This document shows, one piece after another, positions 41,398 through 49,076 of a stretch of 64,000 nt of DNA; positions within the stretch are counted from its first letter, which is position 1, and every line of letters begins with the position of its first letter. Source of the stretch: Pseudomonadota bacterium (GTDB taxonomy: Bacteria; Desulfobacterota; Desulfovibrionia; Desulfovibrionales; Desulfomicrobiaceae); the NCBI GenBank assembly GCA_018902545.1, contig JAHIQM010000003.1, forward strand, positions 1 to 64,000. The letters run 5' to 3'. The notes under the pieces were generated by a model, which worked only from the letters and a program-made list of their open reading frames with translations, was not told the origin of the DNA and did no database searches. Both the position numbers and the translations under genes were made by a program.

Positions 41398-42696
41398 TTA
41401 TTTGGCGGACACAAAAGCCAGGGCTTCTTCCATGATTTCAAGGCCCTTCTCCAGTTCCGCATCGGACGTGACCAGCGGCATCAGCGTGCGGATGACGTTG
41501 CCGAAATTGCCGCAAGCTAAAAGCAGCAGGCCGTTGTCGCGGCAGCGGGCAACCATTGCCTGGGTCTTGTCGGGAGCCGGTTCCTTGGTCGTGCGGTCAT
41601 GGACCAGTTCCAGGGCCAGCATGGCGCCAAGGCCGCGCACATCGCCGATGAGGGGATAGCGCTCCTGCCAGGTGTCGAAGGCGCTGCGGGCTTTGGCGGC
41701 AAGGGCCTGGCCTTTGGCGAGGACGTGGGTTTCAAGTTCGTCGATGGCCGCCAGGGACGCGGCGCAGCAGACCGGGTTGCCGCCATAGGTGCCACCCAGA
41801 CCGCCGATCTGCGGGGCATCCAGAAGGTCGGCCCGGCCAACGATCCCGGAGATGGGCATGCCGCCGCCCATGCTTTTTGCAACCACGGTGATGTCCGGGA
41901 CTACGCCCCAGTGTTCCATGGCCAGCATGGTGCCTGTGCGTCCGAAGCCGGTCTGGACCTCGTCGGCAATGAAGAGGATGCCGTTTTCCTCGCAGAGGGC
42001 TTTAAGTTTGGGGAGGTATTCCTTGGGTGGAACAATGAATCCGCCCTCGCCGGTTATGGGCTCGATGATGACGGCGGCCAGATGCTCGGCTGCGGCGTTG
42101 CCGATGAAGCTCTTCTTGATCACGTCCACGCATTTGATGCCGCAGGACGGGTACTCGCAACCCACGGGACAGCGGTAGCAATAGGGGTAGGGCTGACGAT
42201 AGATTTCGGGGGCATAGGGGCCAAACCCCAATTTGTAAGGCTTGACCTTGCTGGTCAGGGACAGGGCCAGAAGTGTCCGGCCGTGGAAGGCTCCGTCAAA
42301 GGCCATGATGCCCTGACGGCCCGTGGCGTGGCGGGCGACCTTGATCGCGTTCTCCACTGCCTCTGCGCCGCTGTTGAACAGCGCGGCCATTTTCTCGAAA
42401 TCGCCGGGAGCAAGTTCAATGAGCTTTTCGGCCAGGGCCACATAGCCCTCGTACATGACGATATGGAAGCAGCTGTGCACGAGGTTCCCGGCCTGCGCCT
42501 TGATGGCCTCGACCACTTTGGAATTGCAGTGCCCGACGTTCATGACGCCGATACCGCCGACAAAATCGATGTACACGCGGTCTTCCACATCGGTGATCGT
42601 GGCACCGGAGGCGCTCTTGGCAAAGATGGGGGCGGTGTTGAACACGCCGCGCGGGACGGCTTTCTTCCTGCGCTCGAACAATGAGGTATTGGTCAT
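41398..42696 (-). CDS. gabT: 4-aminobutyrate aminotransferase-like class III aminotransferase
   Basis: The 432-residue enzyme has DFVGGIGVMNVGH, ALFNSGAEAVENAIKVAR, FDGAFHGRTLLALS, the Cys-rich insert YPYCYRCPVGCEYPSCG typical of GABA aminotransferases, LFIADEVQTGFGRTG and VVAKSMGGGMP with the PLP Lys. It should convert GABA plus 2-oxoglutarate to succinic semialdehyde and glutamate; close relatives act on 5-aminovalerate or other omega-amino acids. AGGAAG precedes the ATG. It is the first gene of its cassette, behind a sigma-54-like promoter. Confidence 0.85.
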   Translation of the reverse strand: MTNTSLFERRKKAVPRGVFNTAPIFAKSASGATITDVEDRVYIDFVGGIGVMNVGHCNSKVVEAIKAQAGNLVHSCFHIVMYEGYVALAEKLIELAPGDFEKMAALFNSGAEAVENAIKVARHATGRQGIMAFDGAFHGRTLLALSLTSKVKPYKLGFGPYAPEIYRQPYPYCYRCPVGCEYPSCGIKCVDVIKKSFIGNAAAEHLAAVIIEPITGEGGFIVPPKEYLPKLKALCEENGILFIADEVQTGFGRTGTMLAMEHWGVVPDITVVAKSMGGGMPISGIVGRADLLDAPQIGGLGGTYGGNPVCCAASLAAIDELETHVLAKGQALAAKARSAFDTWQERYPLIGDVRGLGAMLALELVHDRTTKEPAPDKTQAMVARCRDNGLLLLACGNFGNVIRTLMPLVTSDAELEKGLEIMEEALAFVSAK

Positions 42697-42730
42697 GGTC
42701 CACTTCCTGTTGGAGATTTTCAGCTCTTAA

Positions 42731-42746
42731 AGCAATCAATGGACCA
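42731..42746 (-). promoter_or_regulatory. Probable sigma-54 promoter of gabT
   Basis: On the minus strand TGGTCCATTGATTGCT has GG-N10-GC spacing and a perfect TTGCT at -12; the -24 box TGGTCCA has two to three mismatches to TGGCACG. It lies 35 bases before the ATG, giving a short leader of about 20 bases. Confidence 0.65.
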
Positions 42747-42807
42747 ATTTGTTAAATCATTTTATTTCAGATAATTAATTGCGAAAAGCGTGGAAAAGAA
42801 TGATTTT

Positions 42808-42825
42808 TGATTCGATAATGAATCA
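42808..42825. promoter_or_regulatory. Palindromic operator upstream of gabT
   Basis: TGATTCGATAATGAATCA is a palindrome with the same ATTC-N6-GAAT core as the potA operators and lies 62 bases upstream of the -24 element. A weaker related site is at 43135-43148. The remaining gene-free DNA up to 43276 is AT-rich with no ORF that I support. Confidence 0.75.
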
Positions 42826-43276
42826 GAATATCCTCAATTGGGTGTTCAAACAGTATGTTCAATTCAGGAGTGACGATTTTGTATTTTTTTGTCTTGAGAT
42901 CAGGGCGTAGTGTTCGAATTTGATCGAAAGTCGTCTTATTTTGAGCCTTTATGAATGGTCGTGTACGTAATATTTGCTAGATTTGTCAAAAACACGCCCT
43001 TAAGTCAGCGCTTCCAGGGGTGGTGAACCGATCGTGATCGATGGCCAGGCCGATCGCCCGAGCTATGAAAAAGGCGGGTAATGTCGGTATATTTGCGGAA
43101 GATTGGAAATAGCATCAGGTATTGATGCCAGTTGATTCATTAGTGGATCATTATCGGGATGCAGAATGTCGAGCAAGGTGAGTAGGTGAGTGTGTCGGAT
43201 GAATATGTCTAAAATAGCAGTATATTATGTGACTTTGTGTCAAAAAAGACATATGTAAAACAAGGAGTTGTTCTTG

Positions 43277-43290
43277 ATTCAAAAATAAAT
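43277..43290. promoter_or_regulatory. Degenerate ATTC-N6 operator at the second activator stop codon
   Basis: ATTCAAAAATAAAT differs by one base from ATTC-N6-GAAT and ends at the stop codon of the activator gene, mirroring the site at 32824-32837. Possibly autoregulatory or shared by both activators. Confidence 0.45.
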
Positions 43291-45011
43291 CAGCGAATTT
43301 TGTGTTTGCCCATTTTGCGCACGACCGAGGGCTGGCTGATACCCAGGTGGCGCGCGATTTCCCGCGTGTTGCCGTAGATTTTTCTGGCCCGCACAAGCAG
43401 TTCCCGCTCCACTTTCTCCACCGCCAGGGTCAGATTCAGGTCATCGTTTTGCGCTTCGCCGCTCATGGCGATGCCGAGGGCCTCGTCGATGATTCCCTCG
43501 TCGCTCATGACCACGGCCTGCTTGATCAGGTTCCTGAGTTCGCGCGCATTGCCCGGATAGGAATAACCCAGCAGAAGCTCCATGCCTTTGGGGCTGATCC
43601 GTTTCTCCGTCTGGTACTGGCCGTTGTACATGGTCAGAAATTTTTCGGTGAGTTCAAGCACGTCCTCGGGGCGGCCGCGCAGGGGCGGTATTTCCAGCGC
43701 CAGGGCGTTCAGGCGGTAGTAGAGGTCTTCGCGAAATGCCTTGGCCTTGACCTGCTCTTCGAGGTTGCGGTTGGTGGCGGCGATGATGGAGCAGCGGATC
43801 TTCTTGGGACGAGTGCCGCCGACGGGAGTAAATTCGTTGTCATCCAGGCATTTCAAAAGCTTGGCTTGCAGATGCAGCGGCGTCTCGCCGACCTCGTCCA
43901 GAAAGAAGGTTCCGTCCTGGGCAACCTCCAGAAGGCCAGCCTTGCCTTCTTTCAGGGCTCCGGTGAATGCTCCGCGTTCGTACCCGAACAGTTCGGCCTC
44001 GAACAGAGATTCGGGCAGGGCCGCGCAGTTGACGGAGATGAACGGCCTGTCCCGGCGCGCACTGTTCTGATGGATGAATTTGGCCATCATGCTTTTGCCC
44101 GTGCCGGACTCGCCCAGAATCAGGATTTTTGAGGCATTGAAGTGCGAGAGCTTCATGGCCTTGGCCACAACGCGCCGCATGCCCGGACTCTCCATGGCCA
44201 GGCCCTGGGAGTTCAGTTCGAGCATGGTCACTCCGGCAAGCTCATCCTTGACCTTGGCCTGTTCGCGCTGGGCCTGGTCCAGATCACGGCGCAGCACGTT
44301 GAGTTCGGTCAGGTCGCGTTCGTTGACCACGACCAGTGACACGTTTCCCTTTCCATCAAAGGTGGGGGTGCCGGTGACCAGCAGTTGCTTGCCCGTGCTG
44401 GTCGCGCTTTGGATGATGCTGGCCTGGGCCTTGGATTTGAGCACCATGAGCGTCACGGACTGGTCCACGAAACCGCCGGTTACGACCTCGGACATGTTTT
44501 TGCCCAGAAAATCCTCGGCCCTGATGCCGTTCAGGCGCTCGGAGGCCTTGTTGATGGACAGGATCGTGCCCGTGCCGTCGCAGACCCAGATTCCGTCGTT
44601 GGAGGCATGAAACACGGCCTGAAAGGTCTGCAGGAGCTTTTGGTGTGAGTCGAGCTTGGTGGCCAGCTCCTCGAAACGTTCGGGGCGCTGCAGGCTGACA
44701 ATGGCACCGATCAGTTTGCCGTCCAGCATGTGCGGCGTGATCTCAAAGAATAGCTTCACCCCTCGGTCCACGATCCGCCCGGTACCGTTGCGAAAGGCCT
44801 CGGTGGCAAGCGCCTTTTTGGCCAGGGGAGTTGCGATGGGCAAAAATTCAGCTGCGTCGCGCCCGATGCAGTCTGAGAAACGGCGCCCCTGGGCTTCCAG
44901 AAAGGCCCGGGCCCGTTCGTTCAGGAAAACGACCTTGCCGTCCAGATCCATGGCCACGATAGCGTAGCTGACGGAGTCGAGGACTGAATAAAGTTCGGAT
45001 ACAGAGGGCAT
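43290..45011 (-). CDS. Sigma-54 activator with two PAS domains and TyrR-like HTH (GABA cassette)
   Basis: The protein of 573 residues has two PAS domains (about 5-105 and 120-235), a linker helix, an AAA+ core with GESGTGKS, GAFTGA and FLDEVGE motifs, and the HTH NTREIARHLGISQPSVVRKM. It matches the activator at 32837 block by block, including the unusual VTGTPxFDxxGxxxxVVVNERD segment of the second PAS. The ATG at 45011 is chosen because AAGGAAATC precedes it; upstream ATGs lack a site. It should activate gabT through the operator at 42808. Signal unknown; an amino acid or aldehyde is plausible. Confidence 0.88.
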   Translation of the reverse strand: MPSVSELYSVLDSVSYAIVAMDLDGKVVFLNERARAFLEAQGRRFSDCIGRDAAEFLPIATPLAKKALATEAFRNGTGRIVDRGVKLFFEITPHMLDGKLIGAIVSLQRPERFEELATKLDSHQKLLQTFQAVFHASNDGIWVCDGTGTILSINKASERLNGIRAEDFLGKNMSEVVTGGFVDQSVTLMVLKSKAQASIIQSATSTGKQLLVTGTPTFDGKGNVSLVVVNERDLTELNVLRRDLDQAQREQAKVKDELAGVTMLELNSQGLAMESPGMRRVVAKAMKLSHFNASKILILGESGTGKSMMAKFIHQNSARRDRPFISVNCAALPESLFEAELFGYERGAFTGALKEGKAGLLEVAQDGTFFLDEVGETPLHLQAKLLKCLDDNEFTPVGGTRPKKIRCSIIAATNRNLEEQVKAKAFREDLYYRLNALALEIPPLRGRPEDVLELTEKFLTMYNGQYQTEKRISPKGMELLLGYSYPGNARELRNLIKQAVVMSDEGIIDEALGIAMSGEAQNDDLNLTLAVEKVERELLVRARKIYGNTREIARHLGISQPSVVRKMGKHKIR

Positions 45012-45134
45012 GATTTCCTTGGCTTGCTTGGTGCGGACGGCCATGCCCATACTTTGTGTCGGACAGATTCACAACCATTTGCGCTGGGGGTTGCGTAGCG
45101 GGCAGTTTTGCTGCTTCGGATCTTAATATTTTAT

Positions 45135-45163
45135 TTGACAACCAGGCCCCGCCTGTCTACTTA
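45135..45163 (+). promoter_or_regulatory. Sigma-70 promoter of tRNA-Lys
   Basis: TTGACA, a spacer of exactly 17 bases and TACTTA lie 16 bases before the tRNA 5' end, as expected for a strong stable-RNA promoter. Confidence 0.75.
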
Positions 45164-45179
45164 GTCCTTCCGTTTAGGC

Positions 45180-45255
45180 GGGCCAATAGCTCAATTGGTA
45201 GAGCATCTGACTCTTAATCAGCAGGTTCAAGGTTCGATTCCTTGTTGGCCCACCA
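45180..45255 (+). tRNA. tRNA-Lys (anticodon CTT)
   Basis: A complete 76-base cloverleaf: GGGCCAA pairs with TTGGCCC in the acceptor stem, the D arm is GCTC with GAGC, the anticodon loop is CTCTTAA with CTT, and the T arm contains GGTTCGATT. CCA is encoded. It has its own promoter and terminator. The 3' 48 bases are repeated at 51203-51250, so this is the likely integration target of the segment to its right. Confidence 0.95.
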
Positions 45256-45264
45256 CAAATATCA

Positions 45265-45302
45265 CGGAGCTACTGAAATCAATCAGTAGCTCCGTTTTTT
45301 TA
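45265..45302 (+). terminator. Terminator of tRNA-Lys
   Basis: CGGAGCTACTGA and TCAGTAGCTCCG form a perfect 12-bp stem around AATCAA followed by seven T residues, ten bases after the tRNA. Confidence 0.92.
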
Positions 45303-45379
45303 TTGTGGGACTCTGGGGGGACTTTTCGATTTCGCTCGCTCTCGCGTTACCCCCGTGAAAAAGAAGATCCATGCTTTTT

Positions 45380-45475
45380 TAACTCGCTGAAAAGAATGGA
45401 TTCATCCTGACGGGCACAAGCCTGTCTTCGCGGGAATGACCCTGAGGATCATTCGCGACTTTTTGCAGTGTCGTC
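45380..45475. repeat. MITE-like element, truncated copy B
   Basis: This stretch matches the element at 22550-22719: TTTTAACT-x2-CTGAAAA, AATGGATT, CGCGGGAATGAC and the right inverted repeat CGACTTTTTGCAGTGTCGTC (45456-45475). The left inverted repeat is missing, so it is a 5'-truncated copy. It lies just inside the tRNA-Lys end of the flanked segment. Confidence 0.75.
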
Positions 45476-45495
45476 TTGTTTTACTATTATATTTT

Positions 45496-45645
45496 TTATA
45501 TTATGCGTTTTCCTTGAATGATATTTAATAGTACAACTATTACTGCAATTACAAGTAAGACATGTATAAATGATCCGATTGTGTATCCGCTGACAATGCC
45601 TAAAAGCCATAAAATTATAAGAATCGCTGCGATAGTATATAACAT
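45496..45645 (-). CDS. Lmo0937-family small membrane protein
   Basis: A 49-residue ORF reads MLYTIAAILIILWLLGIVSG followed by YTIGSFIHVLLVIAVIVVLL and ends NIIQGKRII. Two membrane helices with the WLLGxVSxYTxGxFIHxLLVIAxxVVL pattern are those of the Lmo0937 family, widespread tiny membrane proteins often near BON and stress-type genes. GAGG lies 6 bases before the ATG. Function unknown. Confidence 0.82.
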   Translation of the reverse strand: MLYTIAAILIILWLLGIVSGYTIGSFIHVLLVIAVIVVLLNIIQGKRII

Positions 45646-45711
45646 TTCGACCTCAGTTTTGTAGTAATACTTAAAGAAAGCATGCCCGCTTATGGCGACG
45701 CGGGTCTTTAA

Positions 45712-45933
45712 TTATGAGTTTCTTTTTCCCACAATCAGCAGGGCGATTCCGCCTGCAAGAGCAATTCCTCCCATGATCGGAGGCAGCGGTATTGTCCGCG
45801 TTTTTTCAGCCGTCATCTGCAGCGGGCCGAAATCAATGACTTTTTCCTGGGTCGTGTAGGTGATTCCCTGGTAAGCAAAGGTCGCTATCCCAAGGACAAT
45901 CAGCAGAATTCCAACTATGCTTAATGGTTTCAT
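45712..45933 (-). CDS. Small two-helix membrane protein
   Basis: This 73-residue protein has a first membrane helix at 4-24 (LSIVGILLIVLGIATFAYQG), a periplasmic-type polar segment YTTQEKVIDFGPLQMTAEK and a second helix at about 52-69 (IMGGIALAGGIALLIVG) followed by basic residues. I have seen this layout in proteins of unknown function near stress-related membrane genes, but know no named role. It lies 66 bases upstream of the Lmo0937-like gene, same strand. Confidence 0.7.
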   Translation of the reverse strand: MKPLSIVGILLIVLGIATFAYQGITYTTQEKVIDFGPLQMTAEKTRTIPLPPIMGGIALAGGIALLIVGKRNS

Positions 45934-46067
45934 GACAACTCCGGTTTGTTGCGTCGTGTTGAGCGTTATTTGACGCTCATTTGGTTTTTGACTTCCTTGC
46001 CGTGACGAGGAGCAGAGGGGGGGCGGCCCCTTGCGGAGCCGCCCGGAACGGACGCGGAGAATGACGC

Positions 46068-47198
46068 CTATTTCTTCTTGAAAACGCCCTGCAGGGTGGC
46101 TGCCATGCGGCGGTTTTCGGCGCGACCGGCGTCGGTGTCATTGCTGGCGATGGGCCTGCTCTCGCCGAAGCCCACGGCGGTCAGCAACGTGCCGTTCAAG
46201 CCGAAGTTCTGGATAAGATAGTCACGCACGCTCTTGGCGCGGCGCTGGGACAGCTTCAGGTTGTACTCGTCGGAGCCCTTGGAGTCGGTATGACCGCCGA
46301 TCTCGATGACGGTGCCGGGGAGCTGCTTGGCGTAGGCGGCGAAGTCGGCCAGTTCCTGATGGTACTCGGCCTTGATGTCGGACTTGTCGAAATCGAAGTT
46401 AACCTTGATCTTCAAGACCTCGGGGATCGGGCAACCATTGGAGTCAACAGCGAGGTCGGCGGGCGTGTCTGCGCACTTGTCGATGCAGTTGTTCACGCCG
46501 TCGGCGTCGTCGTCGAGCGCGCAAGGGTCGGCCACCGGAGCGCCGGCTTTGTCATAGAAAACGTCCTTCACGAACTTCTGCAGGGCGGCGTCGTCAGCCA
46601 GTTGGGCGGCGGAGGTGCCCACGCCGCAGGAATTCAGTTTGGTGATGCCGTCGAGCAGTTCCTGGTTGCCGTTTACGGTGTCGGCGAAGCTGATGGTGTG
46701 AAAGCACACGCCGTACTTCTCGGCCAGGGCGGCTGCGACCTTGAGGGAGCCTTCACCGGAATTCTCCTGGCCGTCGGATAGAATGATCACGGCGTTGCGG
46801 CCCGTCGCAGCCTTCAGGGCGGGTTCAAGATCGTTCAGGCCTGCGCCCAGGGGCGTGGGGTTGTTGCCGATGAGGGTCGGCACCTTGGCGATGGATGCGC
46901 TGTAATCAGCGGCGGAGTAGGTTGCCAGCGCCTGGAGTTCCGTGGACGGGGCGGCGGTGTTCAGCCCGCTCTGGTAGCCGAGTTCGGGAATCATCGTGTT
47001 CATGCGTTCCAGAATGGACTTGGCCAGGGCGATTTTGCTCGTCTTGGTGCCGACATAGTTCTCGTCCATGGAACCGGAGCGGTCTACCAGGATGATGAAG
47101 TTGTCGACTTTCTTCACGTATTTTTCCGCAGCGACGGAAGCCGTAGCAGCATACGCGACCAACAAAAGGCCCAGGATCATAATCTTCGCCAATTTCAT
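46068..47198 (-). CDS. Secreted VWA-OmpA protein with calcium-binding linker
   Basis: The 376-residue protein has a signal peptide (MKLAKIMILGLLLVAYAATASVAA), a von Willebrand A domain with MIDAS motif ILVDRSGSMDE and later IILSDGQENSGEG, a thrombospondin type 3-like linker DPCALDDDADGVNNCIDKCADTPADL that should bind calcium, and a C-terminal OmpA peptidoglycan-binding domain (FDKSDIKAEY, IEIGGHTDSKGSDEYN, LSQRRAKSVRDYL). It probably sits in the periplasm or outer membrane and holds a protein partner through the VWA domain. No beta-barrel domain is present. Confidence 0.88.
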   Translation of the reverse strand: MKLAKIMILGLLLVAYAATASVAAEKYVKKVDNFIILVDRSGSMDENYVGTKTSKIALAKSILERMNTMIPELGYQSGLNTAAPSTELQALATYSAADYSASIAKVPTLIGNNPTPLGAGLNDLEPALKAATGRNAVIILSDGQENSGEGSLKVAAALAEKYGVCFHTISFADTVNGNQELLDGITKLNSCGVGTSAAQLADDAALQKFVKDVFYDKAGAPVADPCALDDDADGVNNCIDKCADTPADLAVDSNGCPIPEVLKIKVNFDFDKSDIKAEYHQELADFAAYAKQLPGTVIEIGGHTDSKGSDEYNLKLSQRRAKSVRDYLIQNFGLNGTLLTAVGFGESRPIASNDTDAGRAENRRMAATLQGVFKKK

Positions 47199-47271
47199 GC
47201 ACTTTCTCCAAAGGGTTAATATTTCTACATGTCTTGCTCAAAGAGGCAAGTGTCCGCATCGCACAAGAAGA

Positions 47272-47586
47272 TTATTTGACAACAAGATCGTTTTTTACCG
47301 ACTTCACGCCGTCGACATTTCTGGCAACCTGCCCGGCTGTATTGACGCTTTTCGTGGAATCAACAAAGCCGCTGAGTTGAACAGTGCCTTTGAATGTCAC
47401 CACGGTGATCTGCAGTGATTTCAAGGAATCTTCATCGAAGATGGCGGCCTTGACCTTGGCGGTGATGGTGGAATCGTCAACAAACTGCCCTGTGCTTTGC
47501 CTTGTATTTGAGCCGGCACAGCTCACAAGGGATGCCAGCAGCAAAGTGCAGAGAACGATCTTTAAAATATTCACGAAATGTCCCAT
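47272..47586 (-). CDS. BON-domain lipoprotein
   Basis: The 104-residue protein has a lipoprotein signal (ILKIVLCTLLLASLVSCAGS, with lipobox ASLVSC) and one BON domain, DDSTITAKVKAAIF through VQLSGFVDSTKSVNTAGQVAR and VKSVKNDLVV, as in OsmY and DolP. BON domains bind phospholipid and are common in envelope stress responses. The ATG at 47586 has GGAG upstream; the longer frame before it is not supported. Confidence 0.85.
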   Translation of the reverse strand: MGHFVNILKIVLCTLLLASLVSCAGSNTRQSTGQFVDDSTITAKVKAAIFDEDSLKSLQITVVTFKGTVQLSGFVDSTKSVNTAGQVARNVDGVKSVKNDLVVK

Positions 47587-47850
47587 GGTTTCATCTCCAT
47601 TGTCTTTGAGTAAATGTTTAAAGCGGTTCTTTAAAATACCATGCATGGGTTCTGGATTTGGATAGTCACTCGTGGATTTGCCGCGTGTCTCAGGCCTCAT
47701 TCGTTTTTTAAAATTTTTCCCGCGACTATTCCCCCGGTCTGCGGGGGAGCCGTGTGTTGGAGGGCAGACATGAGTTCTTCCAGCAGGTCATTGAATTCTT
47801 CCTGAGTTGATGATGAGCATGAGTCCCGTAAATTTTTCCTTCCTTGCCGA

Positions 47851-47892
47851 GCAAAACAGAATCGCGTTGCGCGAGCACGCGATTCTGTTTTG
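47851..47892. terminator. Bidirectional terminator
   Basis: CAAAACAGAATCGCG and CGCGATTCTGTTTTG form a 15-bp perfect stem around an 11-base loop, 58 bases beyond the glycine-zipper gene on the minus strand. The TTTTG/CAAAA ends serve either direction. Confidence 0.8.
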
Positions 47893-47950
47893 TTCGGTGA
47901 ATGGCGAGTTACTTATTGAACTTCGTGAACTTTGCGCCCTTCAGGACGCT

Positions 47951-48172
47951 TCATTTCTGATTCCCGTAAATGCCCCCTGCGACACCGCCCAGCGCGCCGC
48001 CTATCAGGGCGCCTGTTCCGAGGGAGCCTCCCGTCAAGGCGCTGATTCCAAGGCCTGCACCGGCCCCGATGGCACCGCCGGACAAGGCTCCCTGCTGCGT
48101 GCGGGACATGTTTGTGCAAGCGGAAGCGCTCAGAAGCACTAGTATCAAGAGAGAGAGAAGTAATTTTTGCAT
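47951..48172 (-). CDS. Glycine-zipper lipoprotein
   Basis: This 73-residue protein has a lipoprotein signal peptide (MQKLLLSLLILVLLSASAC, lipobox SASAC) followed by a glycine zipper: GALSGGAIGAGAGLGISALTGG and TGALIGGALGGVAGGIYG with G/A every fourth residue. Such domains insert in or pack along membranes. It starts 10 bases after the upstream gene and is probably cotranscribed with it from the sigma-54-like promoter at 48607. Confidence 0.85.
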   Translation of the reverse strand: MQKLLLSLLILVLLSASACTNMSRTQQGALSGGAIGAGAGLGISALTGGSLGTGALIGGALGGVAGGIYGNQK

Positions 48173-48182
48173 ATCGATTTCC

Positions 48183-48566
48183 TTAGTTTTTCAAGTTGGG
48201 TTTGATCACTTCATGCCACAGTACATCAAATACGAGCCTGCTTTCCTTGTCAGGATTTGATTCATAGTATGTGTCCAGCTTGGAAGCCATTTCCGCCCAG
48301 CTCATGTTGTCAAAAACCTCGATCCAGCCCTTGATAAACTTGGACGGCTCTTCCGTGCGTTTCGTCCGCATCTGGTATTCAAGGGCGATGGCTGTTCCTG
48401 CCCCGAATAAGAACGCCTTTTTTTCCGGATCGGTTGACTTCATCCATACGTATCCATCGACATCTGGCGAAGGACTAACTGTTGTGCTCTGGGCAAAGCA
48501 GCTAGTTGTGCCTGTAAAGAGAAATCCTGCAAGCAAGAAAATGGAAAGGTATCTCAAAATTTTCAT
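48183..48566 (-). CDS. Secreted protein of unknown function
   Basis: The 127-residue product begins MKILRYLSIFLLAGFLFTGTTSCFA, a Sec signal peptide, possibly lipoprotein-type with Cys at TTSC. The mature part has VDGYVWMKSTDPEKKAFLFGAGTAIALEYQ and FIKGWIEVFDNMSWAEMASKLDTYYESNPDK, which suggests a small helical periplasmic domain. I do not know the family. GAGGGGGAA lies just before the ATG at 48566, and a sigma-54-like promoter about 40 bases upstream. Confidence 0.7.
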   Translation of the reverse strand: MKILRYLSIFLLAGFLFTGTTSCFAQSTTVSPSPDVDGYVWMKSTDPEKKAFLFGAGTAIALEYQMRTKRTEEPSKFIKGWIEVFDNMSWAEMASKLDTYYESNPDKESRLVFDVLWHEVIKPNLKN

Positions 48567-48606
48567 GTTCCCCCTCTTTGTTGTTTGTTTGGCATTCAGG
48601 GCCATG

Positions 48607-48622
48607 AGCAATAAGTGTTCCG
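48607..48622 (-). promoter_or_regulatory. Probable sigma-54 promoter of the secreted-protein/glycine-zipper pair
   Basis: On the minus strand CGGAACACTTATTGCT has GG-N10-GC spacing, a perfect TTGCT at -12 and four of seven bases of the -24 box. It is 41 bases before the ATG at 48566, with a sigma-54 activator gene immediately upstream. Confidence 0.55.
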
Positions 48623-48743
48623 TTGAATCCTGATAATTTTTTATTTACTAATATGCTGAATTTGTTATAAATTTTTGAAATAAAAATGTCGCGTGCAAAT
48701 CGTTTCAGTTCATCCACCATATGATAGATTTATCGGCAATATA

Positions 48744-48893
48744 TGACAGTTTGTCCGCCGTGGGCACATCAATGGATGCGTATTCCCTTCGTCAAGGGAT
48801 TGTGATCTTTAGAGAGTAGGATGCGGGCGGGCATTGGAAATGAGCCAAAGAAAATCGTCACATTGGCGCAGGTGTCATATATGACAATTTGTC
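48744..48893. promoter_or_regulatory. Repeated TATATGACA-RTTTGTC operators
   Basis: TATATGACAGTTTGTC (ending at 48755) and TATATGACAATTTGTC (ending at 48893) are near-identical 16-base sites 138 bases apart. The second also overlaps the perfect palindrome TGTCATATATGACA (48873-48886). They lie 120-290 bases upstream of the sigma-54-like promoter and before the activator gene end at 49077, so they are candidate enhancer sites for that activator. The rest of the 48567-49076 gap has no gene. Confidence 0.6.
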
Positions 48894-49076
48894 TGTGTTG
48901 GCTGAAGCGCCGATGATCATCATGTTCCACGGATGTCTTGCTCATGCAGTCGCAAGCCGGGGAGGATGAAGTTCAGGGCGATATGACGAAGAGTGGTGGG
49001 GCAATCGAATTGGCCCGACGGCCGTCAGGCCGGATGCATGGCCAGTGCTGGCCTGAGTGAGAGCGTGCTGGGCGGG

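Noticed and set aside
45195-45410. Plus-strand ORF starting in tRNA-Lys
   Set aside because: Runs through the tRNA and its terminator and has no ribosome site.
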